Both the position numbers and the translations under genes were made by a program. This document shows, piece by piece, positions 1 through 10,731 of a stretch of DNA of 64,000 nt; the first letter of the stretch is position 1, and each line of letters begins with the position of its first letter. The notes beneath the pieces were generated by a model that did no database searches, was not told where the DNA came from, and saw nothing but the letters and a program-made list of their open reading frames with translations. The stretch comes from Rhynchospora pubera (lineage: Eukaryota; Streptophyta; Magnoliopsida; Poales; Cyperaceae), in NCBI GenBank assembly GCA_028095005.1, contig CM051462.1, positions 239,004,973 through 239,068,972 of the forward strand. Direction: 5' to 3'.

Positions 1-14
1 TGAGTCTCAGGCCA

Positions 15-233
15 TCACGACTCGTCGGAGTAGGTTCTGGAGCGTCGTGTGAACGAGAGGAACACCTCTATAGCCTTGGTTTTGAGTGTGTCGGCTTGGT
101 TGGCTGGGGACACCACTTGGCTAATATGATCCGGCTCAGGCAGGAACAGTTCAGTACTGGTATGACCAGTGGGCTTAAACCGTACCAGTGAGTGAGCATC
201 TAGTGCTATAGAAATGAGAATAGAGTAGTTCAC
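15..233 (-). other. Unassigned 72-codon minus-strand ORF at window edge
   Basis: An open frame of 72 codons ends in a stop at the very start of the window. I recognise no family in the protein. It lies in sequence resembling a minus-strand retroelement (see 240-3000), so it may be the edge of an internal region, but it could also be a chance frame. No splice sites or flanking coding sequence support it as a host gene. Confidence 0.15.
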
Positions 234-239
234 AGGTCA

Positions 240-3000
240 ACTGCATTTATATTGTCCTAATTTGTCGTTCAGGTTGTTTTACATACCAAAGAGATAGCAA
301 TGTGTATATCTAACTCTATTTCAACAATGATGCACGTATATTAAATTTACAAAGGGGTACCATCATGGTTATGGGTCATTAACATCTGTCTTCATGTGTA
401 TACACCTCTTGTAGCAGTAACTAGGATTTTCAAATATCAGTTTTTGACCATTGCCAACACTTTGAATTGACATCCAGATAACCAGGGAAATTAAACAATT
501 TAAGCTCTTTTGCTAATCCTATCCGATTAGTTTCTTCATCATAGCTTTAAACATTCAGGAAATGTACTTTAATCACATGGTCCTAACTGTTCAATACCAC
601 AACAGTCATTACCACGCCTTTACATATAAACCCTCATTTTTCATATAATTACAGAAATCTTCTTTACAAACGAAATCAAACCTCAGTCAAATTCCAAAAG
701 TCAAGCTTGCTTAAATACATTACCTGTGGCTACCACTTTGCATCGGAGTCCCTCATTCTTTTTATTTTACAGTTACAATTCAATTGCCAATTCTGATATA
801 CAGTATTATGATATAATTAAATATTCCCAACATGTCATGTCTCTTATTTGGAAGCACTATTCTTATCACATGGTCTTACTACCTTTCATTTATAAATTGT
901 GCAGAATGCAATACTGTTCTAAGGTCTATACCACAACATGTAGGCCTGACAAGGTTAACACAAATTTACAAATGGTACTTTACTCTTTCTATCATCACTT
1001 ATAAACACAGTATATCCAAGTGTTGGGCAAGGCATAACATAATTTAGTGCATTCTTAACTAAGCACATAACAGGCATGACTGACAATGCCCATCACATAC
1101 TCAATTAAGGCAACACTACCTGCATAAGTGTTCCGAAGCCAGTGCTAAGGAGCTGTCTTATACAAGTTCATCCACATTACGTTCTTCATGCGCTGTGCGC
1201 AATCAGATTGTAACTGGGGTATAGTTCAGTGTAAATTCATTTGTTAACTTCTTCTTGCGCTGTGCGCAGTCAGAAATCAACAAAGAAGCCAACTTCACAC
1301 TTCAGATTTCATCTAACCAACCTTCTCATGCGCTGGGCGCAATCGAAGTTTAACCAAGATCTTAGCAGTGAGCAACACAAGGCCATAACATCTCAGGTGT
1401 CAAAATGCAAGCAGTTCGTGTCAAGAAAAGAATGCAACTTTTAAACCTAACAGATACCGTTTCAAGGTCATTCCTTTTCAGAGCTCACCTTGTGCAAGAA
1501 TAGAACGTAATCAAGTCAATTTTGAACAATTTCAGATCTTTAAAGGCAGAACCGTACTTCTCATGCGCCATGCGCAATCAAAGTCACAGTTCAGTGAAAT
1601 TCTTGGAAAAGAGAACCAAAATGTACCTAATCTCTCATGCGCCATGCGCAATCAAGGTTTACCTACAAGCTAATCTATTTGATCTATCTCCTCATGCGCT
1701 GTGCGCAATCGGATCAGACCAAAGGGACAAAGAGGAAAAGAACAAATCTAAACAACTCGATAAAGAATGTAATATCTAAATTCTTAACTATGAGCCTACA
1801 GATTAGATCAAGAACTGAAAGTATCAATCAAGAAATGCGATTTCTAGCACAAATCAGAGAAAGAAACGAGAAGATTCTTAACACAAACAACATGCTATCA
1901 GATCAAGAACACGAAATTCAATCAAACTTCATCCAAATACTTCAATCATCCATCAAAATCTCGATTTCGAGATACAATTCGCCTCTTACCTTTATTTCTT
2001 CACCTTACCTTGATTACAACTGCCTTGAAACGCCTCAATTGCTCCTAATTCTTCTCTTCTAGCTATACCTCTCACCTATTCGACAAAATGCCTTTCCTCT
2101 CTCCCTATTCTAACCTAGTGTGTGTGCAGTGTGTGGGTGTGTAATCTCAGATCTGGAATTTGCCAAGTGGAGGCCTGGTGTCTTCTCTCCCTCTTCCCCT
2201 ATATAGGCCAGGCTGGGGTGCTAATTTCCGTCCAAGTACATTGAACCGTGCTGGAGCCCGGCGGTTACACGCTCCTCTTCCCCAACGATTTCTGTTGGGA
2301 TCACACCCCTAATTCTTCTTTCTTCATTTTGGTTGCGCACGGCGTACGCTGAACCATCTCTCTTCCTGCAGGACTCACAGCTCCTCTCTACCTTTCCATC
2401 TCATGGGCCGTGTGCATCGAAGTGCGCCTCACAAAGGGGTCAGGTTTCATTTCTTCAGCGACATCTTGTGGCTGCCTCGCGTGCACCTGGCCCTCGTGCG
2501 CCATTCAGAACTCAGGTAACTCCTCATATTTGGTGTACGGAAGAAATTGTGCGCCTACACTTCTCCCTTGTACGGAGGGAAATATTTGCTTTCTGTTTCG
2601 GCTCCTCTCCATTTCTCATAGTAATGGATCTGTCCATTCTTTATTTTGCTGAATTTCTATAGGCCGCTGAAACCAAATAAATTGTTTGAAGCCCCTCCTT
2701 ATTGAGTTTCTCCATGAAATTTTGTACACAGCTTCATAAAAATGTGTAGAATCTGATAGAACCAAGGATTTTCTGAAAAGACCCCTCCTACTATTTTATT
2801 TAATTTCTCCAAATTCAGGGGCTCCTTTGCATAAAATGGCAATTCTGTAACTCCTTTGACCAATCTAAAATCACCATAATTTTCCTCATGCTTCACTGAA
2901 TTTTTGGATATTTTCTCATAATTTTTGGGGTCCATTTGCTATTTTTCATGATTTTCTCAAACTTCTCATAAATCGGTCTGTGTCTCCAATCACAAAAATT
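240..3000 (-). mobile_element. LTR-like retrotransposon sequence, boundaries uncertain
   Basis: On the minus strand this stretch looks like a long plant LTR. There is a CCTATATAGG TATA-like site at about 2200, a purine-rich leader just downstream of it (GGGGAAGAGGGAGAGAAGAC), and a start like TGTGTGTTTGACCC near 3000. It has no conserved coding sequence. I could not find a primer-binding site, a second LTR or a target duplication, so it could be one LTR of an element running off the left edge, or a solo LTR. The class (probably Ty3/gypsy) is inferred from general appearance only. Confidence 0.35.
1187..1710. repeat. Six dispersed copies of a CATGCGC-N-GCGCAATC motif
   Basis: Copies of a roughly 20-bp motif, TCATGCGCYRTGCGCAATC, start at about 1187, 1254, 1324, 1561, 1635 and 1692. 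Three cores read TGCGCTGTGCGCA, one TGCGCTGGGCGCA and two TGCGCCATGCGCA. Spacing is irregular (about 60-240 bp) and the sequence between copies is unrelated, so this is not a tandem array. A weaker related string lies near 2333. All copies sit inside the LTR-like region. Confidence 0.6.
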
Positions 3001-3529
3001 TAGGGTCAAACACACACAACAAGGTTAATGTTTAATATACAAGATTATTTTCATCATCACAACAAGGTTCTATAAGCAGCACATTTCCCCTGATTGAAAA
3101 GAATTGGATTAGAATTGTGATAAGAATAAGATTAAAATGAACCTCTTTCTTATGTACTTTTTTTATTGTGCAGTACATTCATGTTTTTCTTTACTTCATT
3201 TTTCTCTTGAGAGTTTGTTTGATCTGAAAACATTTCTGCCAGGTATATTGGTTGTCCTAAAGAAGGGACAAATTTTGACAATTTAATTGTGTAAATCAGT
3301 AATAAATAGTTTTTGTATAAATGACAAAAGCACTAAAAATCATGTCAATTATTACATATGGGACTTCACAACAGAACAATCTCATCGACAACAATTACAT
3401 GCCGAATTCAGCTAACATAAGATACAACAACACTAAGTCACAAATTGATACAAATATTCTCCGAATACAGAAGGTCACTAGATTACAACACCTATGACTC
3501 TATACAAGTCAGGTCCAATTCATACTACA
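3000..3529. other. Intergenic, AT-rich, nothing recognised
   Basis: No conserved ORF, splice-bounded exon or clear repeat boundary was seen between the LTR-like region and the possible exon remnant that follows. Confidence 0.4.
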
Positions 3530-3769
3530 CTAGAATGCACATAAGATTAATTGGCCCACCTCTGCACCTACACTATTTTCAATTGGAGCGGCAGGTTCAT
3601 CATGTTTGGCTTCATTATTCTCTTCACCTTTTACTCTTAAGTTCTGATCAGGAGAGTTTGTCTGCGCTTCAGGATTTACAACCTTGACAACTTCTTTAAC
3701 TGGCTTAGCATCCTTAATCTCAGCATCACCATCCTTCATTATTCTCTTCACAGACTGTTAGAGTACATC
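3530..3769 (-). pseudogene. Possible 3'-terminal exon remnant of an unknown gene
   Basis: On the minus strand an acceptor-like CTAACAG is followed by an open frame beginning VKRIMKDGDAEIKD, rich in K, E and N, that ends at a stop at 3530. It carries two copies of a GAAGAGAATAATGAA string. I do not recognise the family. Higher coordinates, where upstream exons should lie, hold a LINE remnant in the opposite orientation. If this is an exon, the gene is probably truncated. Chance ORF is the alternative. Confidence 0.25.
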
Positions 3770-3939
3770 TCTTCTCTTGATTTAATTGCATTTTTCAATT
3801 GATATATTCCTCATTATATTCATTTCCAAATACAGATTATCAAATTCTGTGAAGAACGTGAAGCATGTCATCAGACGCTAGATAGGAATTCTTCCAATAT
3901 GTTATTCTTCTTTTAATCTATAGTATATCATGCTCTGAG

Positions 3940-6200
3940 ATGCACAGAATCAGCTCTTCAATTTTCAAATCAATTGTAAAGCAATCAATGTATGCGCTTC
4001 AGAAATAATCCATGATACTAGGACTAGGAAAAAAGAGGGGTTAGTTTTGAAAATTGATATGGAAAAGGCTTATGATATGGTTAATTGGCAGTTTCTTTTT
4101 GAAATGATGCAAGCTAAAGGCTTCCCTAATAAATGGATTGATTGGATTAAATCTTTATTAGTAGGTGGGTATACTTGTATCAATCTGAATGGTAAATTGT
4201 CCCCTTATTTTGAAGTTAAAAGAGGGTTGAAACAAGGAGATCTCATCTCTCCTATACTGTTCAACTTAGTAGCTGACACTTTAAATCATATGATCAAAAA
4301 AGCTAAAAATGCAGAACTGATATCAGGATTAGGTCCAATTCTGGAGGGGAGAGGACAGATTACCAATCTTCACTGTGCTGATGATACTGTCATTTTCTGC
4401 AAAGCTGACCCTGATGTCATTCAGATTGTGAAATGGGCTTTTGTAGCTTTTGAAGCACTATCAGGTATGAAGATTAATTACAACAAATGTGAGATATTTC
4501 CTATAAATGTGGATGATGATAAGATAGCCTAGCTCGATTGTTTGGCTGTGATGTAGGGGAATGGCCTATGTTATATCTAGGTATCCCTGTATATTGGAAG
4601 CATACTACCTTTAAAGATTGGAAAACAATAATAAATAGATGCCATAAGAGATTAGAAGGTTGGGCTGGAAATTTTTTGTCATATGGTGGTAAGTTGGTTC
4701 TGCTAAAAAGTGTTCTTTCTGCCCTGCCAACGTATATGATGTCATTTCATAATTTACCAGCTAAAGTGAGGAAGAAGATAGATCAAATTAGGTCCAACTT
4801 TCTTTGGAATACTGGCAGTTCAAAGAAAATACATCACTTTAATTGGGAGGGGGTGTGTAGACCAAAAGAAAGAGGGGGCTTAGGGGTCACCAATCTTTCC
4901 TTCTTTAATATGGCCTTGATTAGTAAATGGGTATGGAGATTTAAAGATCCAGAGTGCAAATGATGGTGGAAAGAAATTTTAGAAGTCAAATACAAAAATA
5001 GTTCCAATCAACAGATGGTCCCCATTTTGGAGATTTTGTAAAAAATGTGAACCTATGATAGATATTCTTAGATCTGTTGAACTAAACAATGGGATGGATA
5101 CTCTTTTTTGGGAAGATAAGTGGCACAATGATATATCTCTGAAGGTGGCATATCCACATTTGTATGATATTTGCATTGATCATAAGATGTCTGTAGCATC
5201 AGCTTTCTCTAATGGGAAATTCTGCCATGAGGTCTAATTTTGAATCGGGCTTTAATCTCAACCATTCATTTTCAAAAAAAGTTAATTCATTAGCACTCAT
5301 GAACGGTTGTGATCGAAGCGCGATTCAGAAATTGGACCTCATGATAGAATTTTCCTTCTCTAATAACTTTAGAAATATTCAGTTTAGAAGGCAACTCTCA
5401 TTTACTCAATTGAGAGACTTTATGTTCTTGATACAAGATATATCCAGCCATCTTCCACTCTCTTTAGATAGAGATAGAGTTGTGTGGAAAGGAAATATCA
5501 AAGGGCATTTTAGTACTAGAGAGATGTATCTACGGGTGGAGGACAGAGGGGTCCCTTGTAGTTTTTATGATTATATCTGAAAATTAAAGGTTCCTCTCAA
5601 AATACAAATATTTTTATGGTTGCTCTGTAGAAAAAAAACTTCTTACAAGATCTAGATTAAGAAAATTTGGCTGGGAAGGCCCTTTAAACTGTGTATATTG
5701 TCCTAATGAAGAGAAAATTGACCACTTATTTTTTGTCTGTTCTCATGTATAGAGAGTATGGATGTGGTTTCTAACTAAATTTGAAATTACTACTGTACCA
5801 AATTCCTTAGATGATTTTCTTGTTCTAGCCAATGTGATCCACGGGCATGAGCAAACAATGTTTAGATTGTGTAGTGCAGCTATCTTATGGACTTGTTGGC
5901 TTTTAAGGAATGAAGTATGTTTCAGAGAGGCTAATCAAGCTACATTGCATACTTATATTACTAAGATCAAGCATCTGATTTCCTATTAGTCAGGTCTGTG
6001 GGCACTCAACATTAAAGAGCAGGTGGCAAGGTTGATGTCTGATGAAGCCTCTACAACAGTGATGACGAGAGAACCAGTTCTGTATGACATGTAGGCCCGG
6101 TCTGATATGATTCCAACAACAGTTGTGCAACCATTTGCCTTCAACTTGGATGGCAACATTATTAGAAATGAAGGATGGATAGTAGCAATACCATAACTGC
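3940..6200 (+). mobile_element. Decayed L1-type LINE (RT plus zf-RVT), 5' truncated
   Basis: Translated pieces match the reverse-transcriptase ORF of plant L1-clade non-LTR retrotransposons. In order: ASEIIHDTRTRKK and LKIDMEKAYDMVNW (RT block), LKQGDLISPILFNLV, then HCADDTVIF where the catalytic Y-x-D-D is usual, LYLGIPVYWK, and ERGGLGVTNL. The zinc-binding zf-RVT segment follows (CVYCPNEEKIDHLFFVCSH at about 5690-5750) and then the C-terminal LLRNEVCF region near 5905. The frame is broken by a frameshift near 4529, stops at about 4961 and 5578 and others, so the copy is dead. The endonuclease and ORF1 are missing. No poly(A) tail or target duplication was found, and the 5' edge is approximate. 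Confidence 0.9.
4035..4963 (+). pseudogene. LINE reverse transcriptase fragment, frameshifted
   Basis: This is the best-preserved part of the LINE: one frame runs to a TAG at 4530-4532, and the reading continues one base back from about 4529 (cta gct cga ttg, then FGCDVGEWPMLYLGIP) to a TGA at 4961-4963. It covers RT palm and thumb blocks. The tyrosine of the catalytic Y-A-D-D box reads cysteine (HCADD). The protein would normally copy LINE RNA at a nicked target. Here it cannot be made as one chain. Confidence 0.85.
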
Positions 6201-7119
6201 ATGTTTAGAGGGTGAAAATCATCATTCAAAATAAACTGATTGGAAATAGCTGATTTGTAGCTTTAGTGGTGTACTTCTTTTATATTTAGTTCTTTCTTAC
6301 TGAGTGAGTACATTCTTGGAGTGCTAGTTTTCTGATTTGGTTTACTGAGTGAGTACGTTTGTGGGTAGCACAGAGTCAGTTTTCAGATTTGGTTTACAAT
6401 ATCTCGTTATTGTTGTGCAGCGAAGCAGTAGCTGAGATGTTGAGTGGTTAACTCCAATTGGAGAGAAGATATAGCTCTAGCTATTGTTTTTTGGGTTAAT
6501 GTTGTTTTTAGCTATTGTACGGATCCCTGATTTGATTAAACAAAAACATCTATCATTGATCAAGGTCAATAGCTTCGACTTCTTTCTTGAACAGTCATTC
6601 CACTAATCAAATCTCTACCAGACACGAACTTACGGACACCTTGCATAAGACAGAATATTAGTGGTCACAGCTGGTTACTCCTAACTATTTCATACTTGTT
6701 CAATCTTTACAACTCATCTGCTACAAACATTTTTATCTAAAAACTTTAAAACAAAATTATATAATTTAGCATTCATCTTCATCCATCTTCTAACTTTGTC
6801 CTCACAAACCTAACCGCATATATAAAGTCAACATCGATAAGTTGTACACTTGTACGTTCACTCGTTCAGAAATAATAGTACGGTGTGGAGGCAATGAGAC
6901 TCTTCATTTTTTAAAGAGGCTGCTCATTATTTTTTAGATAAAAGTTTTGAGAATTTGCGTATGCAAAAACTATTAGTCATTTGTCGGATATGTTTTGTTT
7001 TTAAGCTTTGAGTATAAAAAAAAATTAATAACTATAATACAATAATATGAATCAATTTTTTTTCTTTGCATATACTAATTATCATTGCAGTAATAGAATT
7101 AAAAAATAACCGATCAATA
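6200..7119. repeat. AT-rich spacer with a two-copy ~60-bp direct repeat
   Basis: At about 6297-6405 two imperfect direct copies start TACTGAGTGAGTAC and end near GATTTGGTTTAC. They may be part of the LINE 3' end or later sequence. The rest of the stretch, to 7119, is AT-rich with no gene seen. Confidence 0.45.
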
Positions 7120-7411
7120 CTCCTAGATCTAGATCAAAATAACCGATTCAAACCGTCCAATATGATCTCCCTATTGAAATCTCCATGTAGACCAAATTTT
7201 TCATTTTTTCGAAATTTTTAAGTATTTTTTTGAAATTTTAGAAAATCGTTAATCTAATTGGTTCTGAACCATTCAAAAACATCAGTTTATAAAAATCCGA
7301 AAAAAATACTTAAAAATTTCGAAAAAATGAAAAATTTGGTCTACATGAAGATTTCAATAGGGAGATCATATTGGACGGTTTGGATCGGTCATTTTGATCT
7401 AGATCTAGGAG
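7120..7411. mobile_element. Foldback element, family A (292 bp)
   Basis: A near-perfect inverted repeat. The left end reads CTCCTAGATCTAGATCAAAAT and the right end is its complement, ATTTTGATCTAGATCTAGGAG. Arms of about 130 bp surround a short AT-rich loop. There is no coding capacity. Related arms appear at 8778-8895 and 15428-15698. This is a nonautonomous inverted-repeat element, and I cannot assign a superfamily. Confidence 0.8.
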
Positions 7412-7440
7412 TTGGAGTCGCGACTCACCGTAGCTAAACT

Positions 7441-7460
7441 ATATATATATATATATATAT
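7441..7460. repeat. (TA)n microsatellite between two foldback elements
   Basis: About ten TA units separate the family A element from the family B element to the right. Similar TA tracts border most foldback elements in this window. Confidence 0.9.
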
Positions 7461-7464
7461 GTAG

Positions 7465-7868
7465 AGATTGGCTAAAGTATACTCCAGCATACGGATCAAA
7501 CCCGTATGCTAGAGTCGTTTCTGAAAATCTAAAATTCAAACAGCCGATCCAAACCATTCAAGTTGTTCTTCATGTAAAAATATCCTTCAAGTCCAAATTT
7601 TATATTTTTTCAAATTTTTTTGATATATATTATGCTATTTTCAAATTGAAGGGCCAGAAATACTCCTTTACAACTCTTTTACAATGTTTTTTTAAAATAG
7701 CATAATATATAGTAAAAAAATTCGAAAAAATATAAATTTTAGTTTTCTAGGAGATTTCAATATGGAGAACAATTTGAAAGCTTCGGATCGACTATATGCA
7801 TTTTAGATTGTGAGAAACGACTTCAGCATACGGACTATCTATATGCTGGAGTATACTTTAGCCAATCT
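7465..7868. mobile_element. Foldback element, family B (about 404 bp), TA-flanked
   Basis: The left end AGATTGGCTAAAGTATACTC is mirrored by GAGTATACTTTAGCCAATCT on the right. TA tracts lie on both sides (7441-7460 and about 7869-7882). The internal arms contain the CCGATCCAAACC..TTCAAGTTG string shared with the copies at 8931-10673, 15722 and 16049. The element is noncoding. Confidence 0.8.
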
Positions 7869-7884
7869 ATATATATATATATGT

Positions 7885-8777
7885 TTTTCCTCCGTTTCCA
7901 TGTTCGCTTTTCTCCGCACGAGATTGCTCTCTCTCTCGTACTAAACAATGCACGTTTTGTTTTGTACTTTTCAAGTTGTTGCCTGATATGATAAATTTAA
8001 CAATTACATATATTGGTACTATGTATACAATACAATTGTTTATTTCTGGAGAAAACAGAAGGTTCTATCTTCAACAACTCTACTGCGCTTTATTACATGA
8101 CAAAGCATTTTTAACAGTACAACAAGTAGCGATCTTTTTTTTTTTTTTTTTTGGCAACCAAAGTTCGTGGCAACTCCCATTATTCATATTCAGAAAAATA
8201 AAAAATAAAAATTGTCATACAACCAGTCAACCAAATTAGGCCATAGGAAATTTCATTGATGCACTTACTAATTAATCTCTATACTACCTGAATTAAACAT
8301 TGTTTATCAAATATCGCTCGTGTTGGGCTTCCCCTTTATTTTTCTATTAAAAGATGGGAAATCAAGTTTACATTTTACAATGTAACAGCTCTCAATTACC
8401 GATATCATTGATGGTCGTTGACTCGTTGATAACAGGTACTTACCTATCTGATAAAAAAAAATTGTAGTAATGAAAATATAATATATTGCTCGTTAGGAGC
8501 AAATTACGAGCTTAAGGTGATTCATATATTTGGCCACCATTTACAAAACGTTTTCTGCATCACACGATATTTCATGTGCTCTTACATTAATAATATGACA
8601 TTAATAGAACTTCACCTACAGCTAGCAACTGTCATAGTAGGTCCTGCTGCTGCTAGGACTGAGTCAACCAATGGGAGTTAATACCCTCCTCATTCCACCA
8701 AAAATAAGATTGTTGAATTCGCCAAAACAAAAAATATTGTTGGCATGCTTTGCTTCGCATCTGGAAAGCTAATAAAA
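7885..8777. other. Intergenic, AT-rich, nothing recognised
   Basis: Contains a poly(T) tract at about 8135-8152. No supported gene or element boundary was seen. Confidence 0.4.
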
Positions 8778-8930
8778 GCATACAATAGGGAGATCGTATT
8801 AGACGGTTTGGATCAGTCATTTTGAACTTAATTTCGGAATTTTGAGCGTGACTCACGGACGCTTCGGTGAGTTGCAACTCACCATAGCAAAACTCATATA
8901 TATATCTATATATATATCTATATATATAGA
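8778..8930. mobile_element. Family A foldback, right half only, ending in TA repeats
   Basis: The string AATAGGGAGATCGTATTAGACG matches the right arm of the 7120-7411 element, and the following GACTCACGG..CTCACCATAGC resembles the sequence just right of that element. The matching left arm is absent, so this is a truncated copy. A TATATATATCTATATA tract closes it. Confidence 0.6.
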
Positions 8931-8934
8931 GGAT

Positions 8935-8945
8935 GGCTAATGTGC
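8935..8945 (+). repeat. 11-bp target-site duplication, left copy
   Basis: GGCTAATGTGC lies immediately left of the inverted-repeat element and recurs exactly at 10276-10286. Duplications of 9-11 bp are the hallmark of Mutator-like transposition. Confidence 0.8.
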
Positions 8946-9118
8946 CGAAATTATTTAATATAAAAATTCAGACACCAAAAAATTTAATACAAAGAATTAT
9001 TTATTTTTTTTAATAAGAAGAAAGTTCCAACGCGTTTATAAACCGCACCTCTCTCTTTCCTCTCGAACGCGTTTTATAAACGCGTTACAAGCCTTAAAAC
9101 GTGTTTATAAAACGCGCT

Positions 9119-9232
9119 AGAAGGCTGAACTTTCGAAATAGTTAAAACGCAATTAACGCGTTTATAAAACGCGCTAGAAGGCTGAACTTTCGGAATAGTT
9201 AAAACGCAATTAACGCGTTTATAAAACGCGCT
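9119..9232 (+). repeat. 57-bp tandem duplication inside the Mutator-like element
   Basis: Two successive units begin CTAGAAGGCTGAACTTTCG and end AACGCGTTTATAAAACGCG. They differ at about one base. A third partial start (CTAGAAGGCT) follows. Each unit carries one CGCG/TTTATAAA palindrome. Confidence 0.8.
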
Positions 9233-9464
9233 AGAAGGCTTGTTACCCGTTTATAAAACGCGCTGGGAGGGCAACATTCCAACTTCTATCACTTCGATCA
9301 AACTTTAGTCATTTCGATCGAACTTTAGTCATTTCTGTCTATAAGTTTGTGAATTTATAACCGCGTTATTTGAAGTTATATAAGACTATACATTCTCGCA
9401 GAATTGAAATCGTCAACAACAGATTATCTCTTACAATTTAAAAACCTATCAATCAAATCCAAAA

Positions 9465-9725
9465 ATGTCTACAATTACAATATATGTCAACCAATGTCCA
9501 ACTTTTGGTGCTTCTTACTTCCACATCGGTTGTAGTATGCATACCACATTTGCTGAAATTCGAAATGAATTATACACGGGCTACTTCAACCAATGTCACC
9601 TTGACCCCCTCTTTTTCTGAGACTTGGATGAGGATGACTGCATGTATGCAGATTCTCATCCAAGGATGTCGGCTGCGGTGTTATGGCTCGTAGACCCAGC
9701 CCAACAAACCGTCCTCTACACGTAA
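9465..9725 (+). pseudogene. Small ORF in the Mutator-like element, one in-frame stop
   Basis: From the ATG at 9465 the frame encodes 51 residues (starting MSTITIYVNQCPTFG), meets a TGA at 9618-9620, and continues in the same frame for 34 codons to TAA at 9723. The total is 86 codon positions plus the stop. It is rich in Cys and His in the first half and acidic (DLDEDD) after the TGA. I do not recognise it. The unbroken frame on both sides of one stop suggests a recently disabled ORF or captured exon, but chance cannot be excluded at this length. Confidence 0.35.
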
Positions 9726-10663
9726 TAACAGATTACACAGGAAAGTTTTTATTTTAAAGTTGGTGGAATATTAATAGCCATAAGGATTGTGTGCGACTCT
9801 GTATCAGTGAATAAGTGTGCCGCATACAACCCTTATGGCTATTAGTTTCGCACCAACTAATATTATTTTGCATTCCACCATCTAACTCTTCTTTTCCTCT
9901 CATTTTTTTTCTTTTTTTCAGATCTTTTTCCTTTTTTTTTTATTTTGGACGACAGAAGGTTGGGTATTTATATGGAAATTAGATCTCTCGAACGCGTTTT
10001 ATAAAAGGGTAAGAAGGCTTCTTACGCGTTTTATAAACGCGTAAAATCAGAAAATAACGCGCAAAGTCAGAAACTTTCGCCGCAATCACTGCAGCTTTTA
10101 GCGCGTTTTATAAACGCGTTTTAAGGCTTGTAACGCGTTTATAAAACGCGTTCGAGAGGAGAGAGAGAGGCGCGGTTTATAAACGCGTTGGAACTTTCTT
10201 CTTATTAAAAAAAATAATAAATAATTCTTTGTATTAAATTTTTTGGTGTCTGAATTTTTATATTAAATAATTTCGGGCTAATGTGCCATAGATGGCACAG
10301 AGGGTCCCGTACCATAGAGTCGTTTTTCGAGATCCAAAATTCAAATGATCAATCCGAAGCATTCAAGTTATTTACCATATTAAAATACCCTTGGAGACCA
10401 AATTTTATTTTTTTTTGAATTTTTTTACTATTTATTATGATATTTTTAAAAAATGTTATAATTGGAGTATTTCAGACCCTCCAATTTGAACATATCAAAA
10501 TAAATAGCAAAAAAAATTCAAAAAAATGTAAAATTTTGTCTCCAATGGTATTTCAATATGATGATCAATTTGAACGGTTTGGATTGACTGATTGAATTTC
10601 AAATCTTAAAAAAATGACTAAAAAAAGAGATCTATGGCAATTGCCATCTATGACACTTTAGCC

Positions 10664-10673
<10 letters not shown>

Positions 10674-10730
<57 letters not shown>
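10674..10730. repeat. (TA)n(GA)n microsatellite
   Basis: TA repeats run to about 10706 and pass into GA repeats to 10730, directly before the next element's terminal AATGGCTATA. Confidence 0.9.

Positions 10731-10731
<1 letters not shown>

Larger units (their letters stand above)
8946..10275. mobile_element. Mutator-like element, 1330 bp, with CGCG/TTTATAAA palindromes
   Basis: Terminal inverted repeats of about 185 bp start CGAAATTATTTAATATAAAA and match at the right end. An exact 11-bp duplication flanks the element. Inside and within the arms are about eleven copies, some partial, of a palindrome of the form ACGCG-TTTATAAA-CGCG (for example near 9066, 9153, 9212, 10098 and 10133). A 57-bp direct duplication lies at about 9119-9232. 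No transposase is present, so this is a nonautonomous copy. A short broken ORF lies at 9465-9725 and an internal hairpin (AATAGCCATAAGG..CCTTATGGCTATT) at about 9771-9844. The Mutator assignment rests on target duplication length and long inverted repeats only. Confidence 0.75.
8931..10673. mobile_element. Family B foldback element split by a Mutator-like insertion
   Basis: The left terminus GAGGATGGCTAATGTGC stops at 8945 and the sequence resumes at 10276 (GGCTAATGTGCCATAGATGG). The right terminus near 10664 reads CTATGACACTTTAGCCCAC, complementary to the left. Removing the 1330-bp insert plus one duplicated 11-mer gives a foldback of about 400 bp, similar to that at 7465. This fixes the order of events: foldback first, then the Mutator-like element. 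Confidence 0.75.

Noticed and set aside
1187..1710. CRISPR-like array from the repeated motif
   Set aside because: Spacing is irregular, repeats are short and variable, and the genome is a plant's.
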